DNA of 64,000 nt from a bacterium (GCA_017470815.1 JAFUXT010000023.1:45063-109062), one strand, 5' to 3'. Counted from the first letter of the stretch, positions 23,257 to 32,661 are shown. Translations and numbers: made by a program. Notes: generated by a model from the sequence alone, not told the origin.

Positions 23257-24620
23257 AACTTGTGTTTTAAAAGTGCGTAAACATCATTAAAAATTATCAG
23301 AATCATAAGCAAAATAAGGAGTAAGAAAAATATATTGCTTATTTTTTCGATATTTTCCTGATTCAGCGGTTTTCCTCTTAGTTTTTCAATAAGCAGGAAC
23401 ATAAAATGCCCGCCATCTAACGCCGGAATCGGCAAGAAGTTTATTAATGCCAAATCCATTGAAATCATAGCAGTCAATAATAATCCGGAAAACATTCCGC
23501 TGTTTTTGATTACATCTCCGCCGATTTTTGCAATTACGACAATACCGTGCAAATCTTTAGCGGGAATTTTTCCGCTAAACAACTGCCACAAGCCATAAAC
23601 AAGCATATATGTCTGCTCCCAAATATATTTGCAACTTTCTGTGAATATTTTTGCGGGAGTTTTTGTTACCGTCAAATCCTGCTTTGCTGCCATTGAAATG
23701 CCTATTATTCCGTCTTTATTAGGATAAATCGGATTCAACTCAACAACTTTACCGTTTCTCAAAACAGTTATTTCAACAGGCTTTAAACCGTCAGATAAGG
23801 CATAAGACAAATCTTTGAGGGTATAAGTTCCGTCAGATACATAAGTTCCGTTTTTAATAGAATTTCTTAATTTTATCTGCTCTTTTGATAACTGAATTTC
23901 ATCATTTTTATAAGGAGCATAGCCTTTTAATTCTTCGTCTTTTATAACAATTTTCGGTTCAATAACTTCATCAGAACCGATTTTTACTATTTGACCTTTT
24001 TTAATTATTTTTTCAGCATCTAAAGAAGGATTAAGTTTTTGCAATTTGGCAAGATTGTCTGATACAAATTTTTCATTCACACGCCCGTCAAATCTTGCAC
24101 TATTTTTTGAATAAAGAGAAATTGCATAAGTTGAATGAATATCAGAACCATTAATTTTTATAATTCTGTCATTTTTTTGAAGACCGCTTTGCCATACGGA
24201 TTCTGTTTTTTCAGCCGTAATTGAATTTATAAATACCTGATAATTTCCCGACGGCAGTTTACCCCAAATTGCAGCAGTAAACATTACAAGCAATATCGCC
24301 GTAATTACATTTGCAATAACTCCTGCGCTTATAACAATCATTCTTTGCCAAACAGGGCGGTTTACAAATCTGTCTTTTGAATCGGCAGGCAAATTTGATT
24401 CTTTATCGTCATCAGGAAATGCAACATATCCACCCAGCAAACAAGCATGAACCAAAACTTCTACATCTCCGACTTTTTTACTCCATAAAGTCGGGCCTAT
24501 CGGCAGACCAAACCCAAATTTATCAACTTTAATTCCCAACATTCTGGCAGCCATAAAATGTCCTGCCTCATGAACAAGAATCAAAAAACTGAGTAATAAA
24601 ATCATTATTATAATTGACAT
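23253..24620 (-). CDS. rseP: Site-2 protease, RseP/M50 family
   Basis: 455 aa. The zinc-binding helix 'LILVHEAGHFMAARMLGI' (H17-E18-x-x-H21) lies in the first membrane segment. A PDZ region occupies the middle, with an insertion relative to shorter bacterial homologues. The C-terminal third metal ligand motif is 'ALINFLPIPALDGGHFMFLL' (LDGGH). The family cleaves membrane-bound anti-sigma factors and leftover signal peptides within the membrane. GAGAGGG precedes ATG. It is the first gene in a leftward run ahead of an unrelated converging gene; pheS lies 77 nt upstream. Confidence 0.95.
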   Translation of the reverse strand: MSIIIMILLLSFLILVHEAGHFMAARMLGIKVDKFGFGLPIGPTLWSKKVGDVEVLVHACLLGGYVAFPDDDKESNLPADSKDRFVNRPVWQRMIVISAGVIANVITAILLVMFTAAIWGKLPSGNYQVFINSITAEKTESVWQSGLQKNDRIIKINGSDIHSTYAISLYSKNSARFDGRVNEKFVSDNLAKLQKLNPSLDAEKIIKKGQIVKIGSDEVIEPKIVIKDEELKGYAPYKNDEIQLSKEQIKLRNSIKNGTYVSDGTYTLKDLSYALSDGLKPVEITVLRNGKVVELNPIYPNKDGIIGISMAAKQDLTVTKTPAKIFTESCKYIWEQTYMLVYGLWQLFSGKIPAKDLHGIVVIAKIGGDVIKNSGMFSGLLLTAMISMDLALINFLPIPALDGGHFMFLLIEKLRGKPLNQENIEKISNIFFLLLILLMILIIFNDVYALLKHKF

Positions 24621-24697
24621 TTACAGTACCCTCTCTTGAATTTCCAAATTCGCTTTGCAGATTAAGAAATTTTTTCTCTCCACGGAAGAAATTGTGT

Positions 24698-25735
24698 CTA
24701 CTTGAATTGTGCAGTAAATCTTACATCATTGTTAAAGAACAAACGAATATCATCCACTGCATATTTTAGCATCGCAAGTCTTTCGACTCCTACACCGAAC
24801 GCAAAACCCGAATAAACATCAGGGTCAATATCAACCCCTGTTAGTACATTCGGGTCAACCATACCGGCACCTAAAATTTCTAACCAGCCTGTACCTGAAC
24901 AAGTTCTGCAGCCCTTACCCTGACACATTATACACTGAACATCCACTTCAGCTGACGGTTCGGTAAACGGGAAGAAACTGTTACGAAATCTTGTCGGGCG
25001 GCTTTCTCCAAAATAAATTCTTATAAATTCATTCAAAACACCTTTCAAATCACCAAAAGTAATTCCCTTATCGACATAAAGCCCTTCAATTTGGTGGAAA
25101 AAGTTATTTTTTCTTGAATTAATATTTTCGTTACGATAAACACGCCCCGGTGCAATAATTCTAATCGGAGGCTTTTTGGCTTCCATAGCGTGAATTTGCG
25201 CACCTGAAGTCTGACTTCTCAAAACAACATTTGGTGCAACATTTGTAAAGAAAGTATCCTGAACATCACGGGCAGGATGGTCTTTTGGTACATTTAACAT
25301 ATCAAAATTATAATATTCTGTTTCAACTTCCGGAGCAAACTCATCTTCTACAACACTAAAGCCAAGACTTCTGAATATTGAACAAATTTCTTCCGTTGTA
25401 GAAGTTAAAAGATGAGTATGACCTTTTGGAATAAACTGCCCCGGCATAGTCACATCAAGTCTTTCTTTTTGCAATTTTTCGTTCAATTCTTTTTCGTAGA
25501 ACAATTTGAATTTATCCGCAATAGCGCCTTCAAGTTTTTGGGTAATTTCGTTTGCAAGTGCGCCTACAATTTTCTTATCCTCAATAGACAAGTCTTTCAA
25601 GCCTTTTTTAATTTCGTTAAACTCACCTTTACGGCTTAAATATTTATTTTTGATATCTTCCAAATCTTTTGTATTAACGGCTTTTTCTATATCTGCCGAA
25701 GCATCCGAGTAAATTTTTTCCAATTGTTCTTTCAT
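24698..25735 (-). CDS. pheS: Phenylalanine-tRNA ligase alpha subunit
   Basis: 345 aa, normal. An N-terminal coiled coil (about 1-85) precedes the class II catalytic core. Motif 2 is 'IIAPGRVYRNENINSRKNNF' and motif 3 is 'SGFAFGVGVERLAMLKY'; the phenylalanine-pocket segment 'FPFTEPSAEVDVQC' is also present. A small Cys cluster 'CIMCQGKGCRTCSGTGW' is inserted, as in many bacteria. It charges tRNA-Phe together with PheT, which is not in this window. AAAGGAAATATC precedes the ATG; the metallo-hydrolase stop is 11 nt upstream. Confidence 0.97.
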   Translation of the reverse strand: MKEQLEKIYSDASADIEKAVNTKDLEDIKNKYLSRKGEFNEIKKGLKDLSIEDKKIVGALANEITQKLEGAIADKFKLFYEKELNEKLQKERLDVTMPGQFIPKGHTHLLTSTTEEICSIFRSLGFSVVEDEFAPEVETEYYNFDMLNVPKDHPARDVQDTFFTNVAPNVVLRSQTSGAQIHAMEAKKPPIRIIAPGRVYRNENINSRKNNFFHQIEGLYVDKGITFGDLKGVLNEFIRIYFGESRPTRFRNSFFPFTEPSAEVDVQCIMCQGKGCRTCSGTGWLEILGAGMVDPNVLTGVDIDPDVYSGFAFGVGVERLAMLKYAVDDIRLFFNNDVRFTAQFK

Positions 25736-25746
25736 GATATTTCCTT

Positions 25747-26373
25747 TTATATTATTTCATTATATTTTTTTTCATACCCTATGGTTGTTTCAGGCCCGTG
25801 ACCGCAATATACAACCGTATCATCAGGCAGTTTGAAAAGTTTTTCTACAACGCTGTGTTTTATCTGTTCAAGGCTTCCGCCCATAAAATCTGTTCTGCCG
25901 ACACTTCTTTTAAACATGGTATCCCCGCTGAAAAGTCTGCCGTCATTTGTATAATAACACATCCCGCCTTTTGTGTGTCCGGGAGTTGAAATAGCAGTGA
26001 GTTCCACATCACCTATTTTAAATTTGTCACCATCTTTGACTTCGTTATGAACACTTGTCACTTCAGGAATCTTTACTCCGCCTAAAACCATAGTCATTTG
26101 CGGTGCGTACGCAATTTGCTCCAAATCATCTGCCGAAACATAAATATCAGAGCCAAATTCTTCTTTAAAGCGATTACAACCCAAAATATGATCAAAATGC
26201 CCGTGAGTTAAAAGGATTGTTTTTAGATTTACACCAAGTTTTTTTATTTCATTGATATAATCATCATCAGGGCTTGAACAGTCAATCAATAGCGCATCTT
26301 TTGAGTTTTCATCAATTAAAAGATAATTATTTGCATCAATAGGTCCCTGAACAAATGTAATCATTTCAACCAT
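25747..26373 (-). CDS. MBL-fold metallo-hydrolase, glyoxalase II-like
   Basis: 208 aa. The beta-lactamase fold with all metal motifs: 'LLTHGHFDHILGCNRF' (H-x-H-x-D-H), 'ISTPGHTKGGMCYY', 'FSGDTMFKRSVGRTDFMGGS' and the C-terminal 'VYCGHGPETT'. This subgroup hydrolyses thioesters or similar small molecules; a true glyoxalase II would be longer at the C-terminus. ATG directly follows the kdsA stop (TAAATG), so translation is coupled. The second Met (residue 4) is an alternative start. Confidence 0.93.
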   Translation of the reverse strand: MVEMITFVQGPIDANNYLLIDENSKDALLIDCSSPDDDYINEIKKLGVNLKTILLTHGHFDHILGCNRFKEEFGSDIYVSADDLEQIAYAPQMTMVLGGVKIPEVTSVHNEVKDGDKFKIGDVELTAISTPGHTKGGMCYYTNDGRLFSGDTMFKRSVGRTDFMGGSLEQIKHSVVEKLFKLPDDTVVYCGHGPETTIGYEKKYNEII

Positions 26374-27201
26374 TTAATCAAGACCCCTTACGAGTTTGAA
26401 TATCTTATTGCAAATATCAAATAACTCTTTTGCATCTTTAAGTGCAACCATATTAGCCCCGTCACAAAGTGCTTTATCAGGTTCAGGATGGATTTCAAAA
26501 AACAAAACATCCGCCCCTGATGCCATAGCAGATTTTGCCAAAGTCGGAACAAATCGTCTGTCACCACCGGAACTTGTGCCGTTGGCTCCGGGGAGTTGAA
26601 CGCTGTGAGTAGCATCAAAAACGACAGGATATCCAAATTCCCTCATAATAGGAATCCCTCTGAAATCCACAACCAAATTGTTATAACCAAAAGTTGTGCC
26701 TCTGTCTGTCACCATAATATTTTTATTACCGGCATCTTCAACTTTTTTTATCAAGGATTTCATTTGCTCAGGAGCAAGGAACTGACCTTTTTTGATATTA
26801 ATAATCTTATCAGTCTTACCTGCAGACACAAGTAAATCGGTCTGACGACACAAAAAGGCAGGTATCTGTATAATATCTGCGACTTTTGCAACTTCTTTTG
26901 CCTGAGAAGGTTCATGAATATCCGTTACAATAGGTAAATCATACTTTTCCTTTACCTGTTGAAGCATTTTAAGACCTTTTTCCATCCCCGGACCTCTGAA
27001 TGAAGTCAAAGATGAACGGTTTGCTTTGTCAAAAGAAGATTTGAATACAAAATTTATATCCAATTCTTTCGTAATTTCTTTTAATCCCTGCGCTGTTTCA
27101 TCCAAAATTTCCTGACTTTCAATAGCACATGGACCTGCAAGGATAGTCAATTTATCCCCGCCAATTTCAAAATCCCTAAGTTTTATTCTATGTTTACTCA
27201 T
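26374..27201 (-). CDS. kdsA: 3-deoxy-8-phosphooctulonate synthase (Kdo8P synthase)
   Basis: 275 aa from ATG 27201 (MSKHRIKLRDFEIGGDKLTI). Longer readings run into ruvB's 3' end and ignore the promoter. Hallmarks: 'LAGPCAIESQEILDETAQGL', 'FKSSFDKANRSSLTSFRGPG', 'DIIQIPAFLCRQTDLL', 'DATHSVQLPGANGTSSGGDR' and 'FFEIHPEPDKALCDGANM'. It joins PEP and arabinose-5-phosphate to make Kdo8P for lipopolysaccharide, pointing to a diderm cell. A consensus promoter ends 6 nt before the ATG and no ribosome-binding site exists, so the mRNA is probably leaderless. Confidence 0.97.
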   Translation of the reverse strand: MSKHRIKLRDFEIGGDKLTILAGPCAIESQEILDETAQGLKEITKELDINFVFKSSFDKANRSSLTSFRGPGMEKGLKMLQQVKEKYDLPIVTDIHEPSQAKEVAKVADIIQIPAFLCRQTDLLVSAGKTDKIINIKKGQFLAPEQMKSLIKKVEDAGNKNIMVTDRGTTFGYNNLVVDFRGIPIMREFGYPVVFDATHSVQLPGANGTSSGGDRRFVPTLAKSAMASGADVLFFEIHPEPDKALCDGANMVALKDAKELFDICNKIFKLVRGLD

Positions 27202-27207
27202 AACAAG

Positions 27208-27236
27208 ATTATAGAAAAAACGCACAAAAATTACAA
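27208..27236 (-). promoter_or_regulatory. Promoter of kdsA, leaderless geometry
   Basis: Minus strand: TTGTAA (27231-27236), 17-nt spacer, TATAAT (27208-27213), CTTGTT, ATG. The -35 box lies next to the ruvB stop. Confidence 0.75.
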
Positions 27237-27239
27237 GGT

Positions 27240-28310
27240 TTAAAACAAACTCTGTTGATTTGAATTTAAAATTTTGTAGCCCAAATGCCTGTATGTCTCC
27301 GGTGTAACTTTTCTGCCTCTTGGAGTCCTTTGCAACAGACCGCACTGCAAAAGATACGGTTCGCAGACATCTTCCAATGTCCTTGAATCTTCACCTATTG
27401 CAGCACTTATGGTTTCAATCCCGACAGGACCGCCATCATATTTTTCTATGATAAGTCTTAACAAATTTCTGTCTGTGTTATCAAGACCAAATTCGTCAAT
27501 TTCAAGGATATCAAGTGATTTATTTGCGATATCTTCAGTTATTTTTCCATCATTTTTTACTATCGCATAATCACTTACACGCTTTATAAGTCTGTTTGCG
27601 ATACGAGGTGTACCTCTTGAACGCTTAGCAATAGCATAAGCGGATTTTTCATCAATTTCTATATCAAGAAGTTCTGCAGTTCTTTTTATTACTTTTGAAA
27701 GTTCATCAGGGCTGTAAAATTCAAGTCTGTGGACAATTCCGAACCTGTCACGCAAAGGGCCTGAAAGTTCTCCGGCTTTTGTAGTCGCACCGATAAGTGT
27801 AAATTTGGGCAAAGAGATACGCAAAGTTTTTACCGTCTGCGCTTTACCGGTTGTCATATCGAGGAAAAAATCTTCCATAGCAGGATACAAAATTTCTTCT
27901 GCAACCTTATTCAAACGATGAATTTCATCTATAAATAAAATCTGATTTTCCTCTAAAGACATCAAGATTCCGATAATATCACGCGGTCTTTCAAGCGCAG
28001 GCGCAGAAGTAATTTTAACAGGGACACCCATCTCGTTCCCTATAACCCCTGCAAGAGTAGTTTTGCCTAACCCCGGAGGACCGTAAAACAAAATGTGGTC
28101 TAATGGTTTTTCTCGTTTTTTTGATGCTTCAATAGTAATTTTTAAGTGCTTGAGCAAATTGCTTTGACCAATATAAGAATTAAAATCTTTAGGGCGAATA
28201 CTGTTTTCAAATGCTCTGTCATTGTCATTTGCATCAGTTTTAACAACAGGATTTTTCTTTTCCTGAGGTTTAGTATTCAAAAAATCATTATCATCTGCAA
28301 TTATGCTCAA
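27240..28310 (-). CDS. ruvB: Holliday junction branch migration helicase RuvB
   Basis: 356 aa. AAA+ ATPase with Walker A 'FYGPPGLGKTTLAGVIGNEM', Walker B 'ILFIDEIHRLNKVAEEIL', sensor 1 'TLIGATTKAGELSGPLRDRF' (with the arginine finger) and the C-terminal winged helix 'LQRTPRGRKVTPETYRHLG'. It drives branch migration with RuvA. The start is TTG at 28310, with AAGGGAG upstream. The N-terminus is about 20 residues longer than in E. coli. kdsA follows after 38 nt with its own promoter. Confidence 0.97.
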   Translation of the reverse strand: MSIIADDNDFLNTKPQEKKNPVVKTDANDNDRAFENSIRPKDFNSYIGQSNLLKHLKITIEASKKREKPLDHILFYGPPGLGKTTLAGVIGNEMGVPVKITSAPALERPRDIIGILMSLEENQILFIDEIHRLNKVAEEILYPAMEDFFLDMTTGKAQTVKTLRISLPKFTLIGATTKAGELSGPLRDRFGIVHRLEFYSPDELSKVIKRTAELLDIEIDEKSAYAIAKRSRGTPRIANRLIKRVSDYAIVKNDGKITEDIANKSLDILEIDEFGLDNTDRNLLRLIIEKYDGGPVGIETISAAIGEDSRTLEDVCEPYLLQCGLLQRTPRGRKVTPETYRHLGYKILNSNQQSLF

Positions 28311-28412
28311 AATATTACTCCCTTAAAAGAATAATACCACAAGTTTATTGATACTTCAAATTGACAAAAATCAGGAAATAATATAAATTTATAATATAAA
28401 TTGGAGGTAAAT

Positions 28413-28670
28413 ATGGAAGAAAAAAAATTTAATACCGAATGGCTTGCAACATTTTTATTTTGCTTATTTTTAGGAGTATTCGGTGCACATCGTTTTTGGA
28501 CAGGTAAAAAGGGCTCGGCTTGGGCAATGCTCTTAATAACTTTATTTACAGGTTGGATTTTTGGTCTTGGGCTTTTTATTACAAGTATTTGGGCTCTTGT
28601 AGATTTAATCCTAATCGTCTGTGCAAAATTCACAGGCAAAGATGGTCAACCTATTCCTTGGACAATATAA
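28413..28670 (+). CDS. TM2 domain protein
   Basis: 85 aa from ATG 28413 (GGAGG seven nucleotides upstream). Two membrane helices with the TM2 signature: 'ATFLFCLFLGVFGAHRFWTG' (G-x-F-G-x-H-R-F) and 'LFTGWIFGLGLFITSIWALV', followed by the 'D' of 'WALVDL'. TM2 proteins are small and widespread and their function in bacteria is unsettled. Monocistronic; it converges on rpsI with a shared bidirectional terminator. Confidence 0.92.
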   Translation: MEEKKFNTEWLATFLFCLFLGVFGAHRFWTGKKGSAWAMLLITLFTGWIFGLGLFITSIWALVDLILIVCAKFTGKDGQPIPWTI

Positions 28671-28684
28671 GAAAATTTATACGA

Positions 28685-28722
28685 AAAAGGAGCGAACCGA
28701 CCAAATGGGCGGTTCGCTTTTT
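28685..28722. terminator. Bidirectional terminator between the TM2 gene and rpsI
   Basis: AGCGAACCG / CGGTTCGCT stem with outer A/T pairs, T5 on the plus strand and CCTTTTT on the minus strand. Confidence 0.85.
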
Positions 28723-28746
28723 GATGTTTTTATATATCGGCAAAGA

Positions 28747-29148
28747 TTAACGTTTAGAGAATTGGAATCTCTTACGTGCTCTTTTTCTGCCGTATTTTTT
28801 ACGTTCTTTAACACGAGGATCTCTTGTTAATAAGCCTTCTGCCTTAAGAACATTTCTGTATTCTTCATTAGCCTTGACCAATGCTCTTGAAATACCGTGT
28901 TTAATAGCACCGCATTGTGCAACAACACCACCGCCTACTGCCTTAACTCTTACATCATATCTGTCCTGAGTTTCAGTCAAAACAAGCGGTCTGTAAACTA
29001 ACATTTCAATAGCAGGTCTGTTACCGATATAACCCTTTAATGTTTTACCGTTAACAAAGATTCTGCCTGAACCTTTAACTAATTTAACAACAGCAATGGA
29101 GGTCTTTCTTCTGCCTGTAGCCATTATAATATCTTTATTATCTGCCAT
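28747..29148 (-). CDS. rpsI: 30S ribosomal protein S9
   Basis: 133 aa. '[19 protein letters not shown]', '[20 protein letters not shown]' and the invariant basic end '[17 protein letters not shown]', whose C-terminal Lys-Arg contacts P-site tRNA. GGAGG precedes ATG 29148, which overlaps the rplM stop by 1 nt. It is the last gene of the leftward ribosomal cluster. Confidence 0.98.
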   Translation of the reverse strand: MADNKDIIMATGRRKTSIAVVKLVKGSGRIFVNGKTLKGYIGNRPAIEMLVYRPLVLTETQDRYDVRVKAVGGGVVAQCGAIKHGISRALVKANEEYRNVLKAEGLLTRDPRVKERKKYGRKRARKRFQFSKR

Positions 29149-29585
29149 TATTTAGCCTCCTTTGGTAATACAACCGGTTTTTGAGCAGCATGAGGATGCT
29201 CACTGCCGACATATACCTTTAATTTGTTGAACTGTTCAGCACCCAAAGTATTGTGCTGTAACATACCTCTTACAGCATGTTCAATAACAATTCTCGGGTC
29301 TTTTTCCATAACTTCTTTAAAAGAAGCAGTCTTTAAACCACCCGGATAACCTGTGTGGTGTAAATAGATTTTATCTGTTTCCTTTTTACCTGAAACTACA
29401 ACCTTATCAGCATTGATAACGATAACAAAATCGCCTGTATCAACATTTGGAGTGTATTCAGGTTTATTTTTACCTCTTAAAATGTCTGCAACACGAACTG
29501 CAAGACGACCTAAAATTTCGCCTTCAGCATCGATTACATACCATTTTCTTTCTACTTCAAGAGGTTTAGCACTATATGTTTTCAT
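29148..29585 (-). CDS. rplM: 50S ribosomal protein L13
   Basis: 145 aa. '[20 protein letters not shown]', '[20 protein letters not shown]', '[20 protein letters not shown]' and '[20 protein letters not shown]' are standard L13. A primary rRNA-binding protein needed early in 50S assembly. It is coupled to rpsI, as in most bacteria. A GTTGG-type hairpin separates it from truA. Confidence 0.98.
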   Translation of the reverse strand: MKTYSAKPLEVERKWYVIDAEGEILGRLAVRVADILRGKNKPEYTPNVDTGDFVIVINADKVVVSGKKETDKIYLHHTGYPGGLKTASFKEVMEKDPRIVIEHAVRGMLQHNTLGAEQFNKLKVYVGSEHPHAAQKPVVLPKEAK

Positions 29586-29608
29586 ATTGCATTTTCTCCA
29601 TTAATTGC

Positions 29609-29628
29609 GTTGGGCAAGTATGCCCAAC
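29609..29628. repeat. GTTGG hairpin, copy 1 (truA-rplM gap)
   Basis: GTTGGGCA AGTA TGCCCAAC, a perfect 8-bp stem with a 4-nt loop, 7 nt from the truA stop. Related copies occur at 30899-30918 and 40984-41003; 63449-63467 is a diverged one. Confidence 0.8.
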
Positions 29629-29634
29629 CTACAT

Positions 29635-30420
29635 TTAGTACGTTACTTCCATTAAAGTCAACCCATACGGACTGACTGTTTGACCTGCCTTGCGGCGGTC
29701 CTTTGCCTCTAAAACTTCAAGCATATGCTCAGGTTTTAGATTATGTCCTTCTATTTTTAAAAGGGTACCGACAATTGTTCTTACCATATTGTATAAAAAA
29801 CGATTCCCTACAATATCAATAATCACTCTATCGCCTTGTCTTGTGACATGCGCTTTTTCTATAAAACAGACTTTGCTTGGGTTTAGCGTCCCGGAACTTT
29901 TAAAACTTGAAAAATCATGTTCCCCTAACAGATAATTTAAAGATTTTTGCATCCTGTCCAAATCTGTCGGATATTTCACTCTCATCAAATCGCCATCAAA
30001 TGCGTTTTTACATCTTCGGTTTATAAATTCAAATCTGTAATAACGCCTTTTTGCGCTTTTTTGAGCATGAAACCTTTCATCAACAACTTTTAAATCACTG
30101 ACAGATATATCATCAGGCAAAATTTCGTTCAAGTGATATACAAAGTTTGAAGCAACTAAATCTTTGTCAGTATCAAAATGAACAATCTGCCCGAGTGAAT
30201 TAACACCTTTGTCAGTTCTTCCGGAAAAGACTGCTTTAAACTGTCGGTTTATATTTTCGGTATCTCCGAATATCAATGTACTAATCGCCTTTTCAAGTTC
30301 ACCCTGTATCGTTGGTTCTATTTCTGCACCTTGAGGGTTTTCCTTACATTTACCCGCAAACTGAATTTGGCTTCCTGCATAATTTTTACCAATATACTGA
30401 ACCTTTAAAGCGTATCGCAT
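29635..30420 (-). CDS. truA: tRNA pseudouridine38-40 synthase TruA
   Basis: 261 aa. The catalytic aspartate lies in 'AVFSGRTDKGVNSLGQIVHF' (R-T-D-x-G-V), with 'FVYHLNEILPDDISVSDLKV', 'FHAQKSAKRRYYRFEFINRR' and 'NRFLYNMVRTIVGTLLKIE' typical of the family. It modifies the anticodon arm of many tRNAs. Position between rplQ and rplM is conserved in several phyla. It starts 7 nt after the rplQ stop. Confidence 0.97.
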   Translation of the reverse strand: MRYALKVQYIGKNYAGSQIQFAGKCKENPQGAEIEPTIQGELEKAISTLIFGDTENINRQFKAVFSGRTDKGVNSLGQIVHFDTDKDLVASNFVYHLNEILPDDISVSDLKVVDERFHAQKSAKRRYYRFEFINRRCKNAFDGDLMRVKYPTDLDRMQKSLNYLLGEHDFSSFKSSGTLNPSKVCFIEKAHVTRQGDRVIIDIVGNRFLYNMVRTIVGTLLKIEGHNLKPEHMLEVLEAKDRRKAGQTVSPYGLTLMEVTY

Positions 30421-30427
30421 TCTGTCA

Positions 30428-30877
30428 TTACACCAATTGAATCAGTGCCATTTCAGAAGCGTCACCTCTGCGAGGAGGAAGATGGTAAATTCTTGTATAT
30501 CCGCCTTTTTGTTCAGCGTATTTTTTACCGATTACAACAAACAATTTTCTCAAAACTGTTTGAGGAGTCTTTTTAACTTCATCGGTGAATTTACCGTCAG
30601 CAGGTACTTCAACATAGGCTTTTTTCTTAACATCATAAGCCATGAAGTCACCTGTTTCTTTGTTATAAATGTACTTTGCAGCGTTACGAATTGAATTCAA
30701 ATCGCCTTTTTTAGCAAGAGTGATAATCTTTTCTGCGTATGGTTTCAATGCTTTTGCACGAGCCAATGTAGTTGTGATTTCACCATGAACAAAAAGTTCG
30801 GTTGCTAAAGAACGGAGCAAAGCCTTTCTTTGATCCTGCGCTTTTCCAAGCGTATGTTTTTTAGTTTGGTGTCTCAT
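30428..30877 (-). CDS. rplQ: 50S ribosomal protein L17
   Basis: 149 aa, somewhat longer than the 116-127 usual. 'LGKAQDQRKALLRSLATELF', 'HGEITTTLARAKALKPYAEK', 'VLRKLFVVIGKKYAEQKGGY' and 'RIYHLPPRRGDASEMALIQL' are standard. The extra length is an insertion of about 25 residues around 'KETGDFMAYDVKKKAYVEVP'. AAGGAAAG precedes the ATG. It follows rpoA, the usual alpha-operon order. Confidence 0.97.
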   Translation of the reverse strand: MRHQTKKHTLGKAQDQRKALLRSLATELFVHGEITTTLARAKALKPYAEKIITLAKKGDLNSIRNAAKYIYNKETGDFMAYDVKKKAYVEVPADGKFTDEVKKTPQTVLRKLFVVIGKKYAEQKGGYTRIYHLPPRRGDASEMALIQLV

Positions 30878-30898
30878 TGTTTTCTTTCCTTATATCTT

Positions 30899-30918
30899 GT
30901 TGGACAAGTATGCCCAAC
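30899..30918. repeat. GTTGG hairpin, copy 2 (rpoA-rplQ gap)
   Basis: GTTGGACA AGTA TGCCCAAC, same loop and flank (CTAC) as copy 1, with one A-C mismatch in the stem; 5 nt from the rpoA stop. Confidence 0.75.
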
Positions 30919-30923
30919 CTACC

Positions 30924-31898
30924 TTATCCAATTAAATCTTCTTCTTCAACAGGATTTGGTGCCAAATCCAAGCCGAAGTGATGCAATCTTTCGATTACTT
31001 CATCTGAAGATTTTTTACCGAAGTTTTTAATATTTAATAAATCATGTTCTGATTTTTTCAAAAGTTCTGACATAGAATTGATGCTTGCTCTTTTTAAGCA
31101 GTTATATGCTCTTACAGAAAGTTCCAATTCTTCAATAGTCATTTTTGGTTCTTCTTCAACAACTTCTGCAATTTCTTCTATAACAGGGGCCGAAGTAGCA
31201 ACAGGCTGACCTGAGATTTTTGATGAAATCTGCATGAAGTGTTCAATAAGAAGATTTGCAGCCTGACTTAACGCATTCTGAACATCAACTGAACCGTTAG
31301 ACCAAATTTCAAGAGTTAATTTGTCATAGTCTAAAGAATCGCCAACACGAGTGCTTTCTACATTATAACTAACTCTTTTAATCGGCATAAATGTTGCATC
31401 AATAGGTAATACATCAATTGAATCACCTTTAACATCTCTCGGGACATCATGAGCAACATAGCCTTTGCCTGATTCAACATTAACAACAGCATGGAAAGAA
31501 CCGCCATCGGCAACCGTACAAATTAACCAGTCAGGGTTAACAACCTTAACTCCGGCAGGCAACTGTATATCACTTGCCAATACAGGTCCCGGCTTATCAA
31601 CATCGATTTCAAGACGCTGAGGCTCTTTGGAATCTGTTTTTACAACCAATCCTTTAAGGTTCAGGATTACATCGATTACATCTTCTAATACACCCGGAAT
31701 TGCAGTGTATTCGTGAGTGATGTTTTCGATTCTTGTACTTGTAACAGCCGCACCTTCAAGACTTGATAACAACACACGTCTTAATGCGTTACCGATAGTA
31801 GTACCGAATCCTCTTTCCAACGGATCGATTACGAATTTACCGTATTGTGAACCGTCTGAATTTGTTGCTGTATCAACACATTTAATATTTAATTCCAT
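30924..31898 (-). CDS. rpoA: RNA polymerase alpha subunit
   Basis: 324 aa. N-terminal domain with 'FVIDPLERGFGTTIGNALRR', 'VLLSSLEGAAVTSTRIENIT' and 'VTVPG'-like 'AIPGVLEDVIDVILNLKGL'. The C-terminal DNA-contacting domain (about 250-315) has 'IEELELSVRAYNCLKRASIN' and 'NIKNFGKKSSDEVIERLHHF'. The linker holds Glu/Val-rich sequence. Alpha dimerises to start assembly of RNA polymerase and contacts UP elements. The gene follows rpsD. Confidence 0.98.
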   Translation of the reverse strand: MELNIKCVDTATNSDGSQYGKFVIDPLERGFGTTIGNALRRVLLSSLEGAAVTSTRIENITHEYTAIPGVLEDVIDVILNLKGLVVKTDSKEPQRLEIDVDKPGPVLASDIQLPAGVKVVNPDWLICTVADGGSFHAVVNVESGKGYVAHDVPRDVKGDSIDVLPIDATFMPIKRVSYNVESTRVGDSLDYDKLTLEIWSNGSVDVQNALSQAANLLIEHFMQISSKISGQPVATSAPVIEEIAEVVEEEPKMTIEELELSVRAYNCLKRASINSMSELLKKSEHDLLNIKNFGKKSSDEVIERLHHFGLDLAPNPVEEEDLIG

Positions 31899-31962
31899 TA
31901 TTTTAATCTCCTAATTATTATCTACTACGTATTTGTAAGTTTTTACTTACTTTTGCTATTTA

Positions 31963-32565
31963 TTATTTAGAGTAGTATTCGATTACGAGTTGTTCCTTAA
32001 GTTCAGGATCTAACTCTTCTCTTTCAGGAATTCTGTCAAAAGTGATTTTGAATTCTGATTTGTCAATTGTCATCCAAGCCGGAGCACATGCCAAATCTAT
32101 TGATTCAATTACGCTCTGAACAAATTTTGAACTTCTTGCTTTAACAGTAATAACATCTCCTGCTTTTACTAAATAAGAAGGAATGTCAACCTTTTTACCG
32201 TTTACAAGAACATGTCCGTGATTAACAATTTGTCTTGTTTGTTTTCTTGTGATACCAAAACCTGCTCTGAATAAAATGTTATCAAGTCTTGATTCTAATA
32301 ATTGTAAAAGAATAGTACCCGTAACACCTTTTCTTCTTGTTGCTTCGTTATAGTATCTTGCAAATTGCTTTTCACTTACTAAATAAGTTAATCTGATTTT
32401 TTGTTTTTCTTTTAAGTGAAGAGCATACTCGGAAAGTTTTTTTCTTGTTGCACCATGTTGACCTGAAGCAGTTTGACGCATTGAAGATGTCAACTTTCTG
32501 TTTGATAAATCTTTTACACCGTAGTTACGGAATAATTTTTCATTTGGTCCTGTATATCTTGCCAT
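31963..32565 (-). CDS. rpsD: 30S ribosomal protein S4
   Basis: 200 aa from ATG 32565 (MARYTGPNEKLFRNYGVKDL), preceded by AAAGGAG. A further upstream ATG lacks this. 'QHGATRKKLSEYALHLKEKQ', the S4 RNA-binding domain 'LESRLDNILFRAGFGITRKQ', 'TRQIVNHGHVLVNGKKVDIP', and 'ELKEQLVIEYYSK' at the end. It initiates 30S assembly on 16S rRNA and can repress its operon. Its place between rpsK and rpoA is as in Firmicutes and others, not as in photosynthetic cyanobacteria. A repeat-containing gap lies upstream. Confidence 0.97.
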   Translation of the reverse strand: MARYTGPNEKLFRNYGVKDLSNRKLTSSMRQTASGQHGATRKKLSEYALHLKEKQKIRLTYLVSEKQFARYYNEATRRKGVTGTILLQLLESRLDNILFRAGFGITRKQTRQIVNHGHVLVNGKKVDIPSYLVKAGDVITVKARSSKFVQSVIESIDLACAPAWMTIDKSEFKITFDRIPEREELDPELKEQLVIEYYSK

Positions 32566-32661
32566 TATTTTCTCCTTTTTTCTTGTACGGGGCATCTATG
32601 GTTTGGGGATGGACTAAATCCTCAAGCCCCCGCTATTTCGATTTAAACAACTAAAATACTT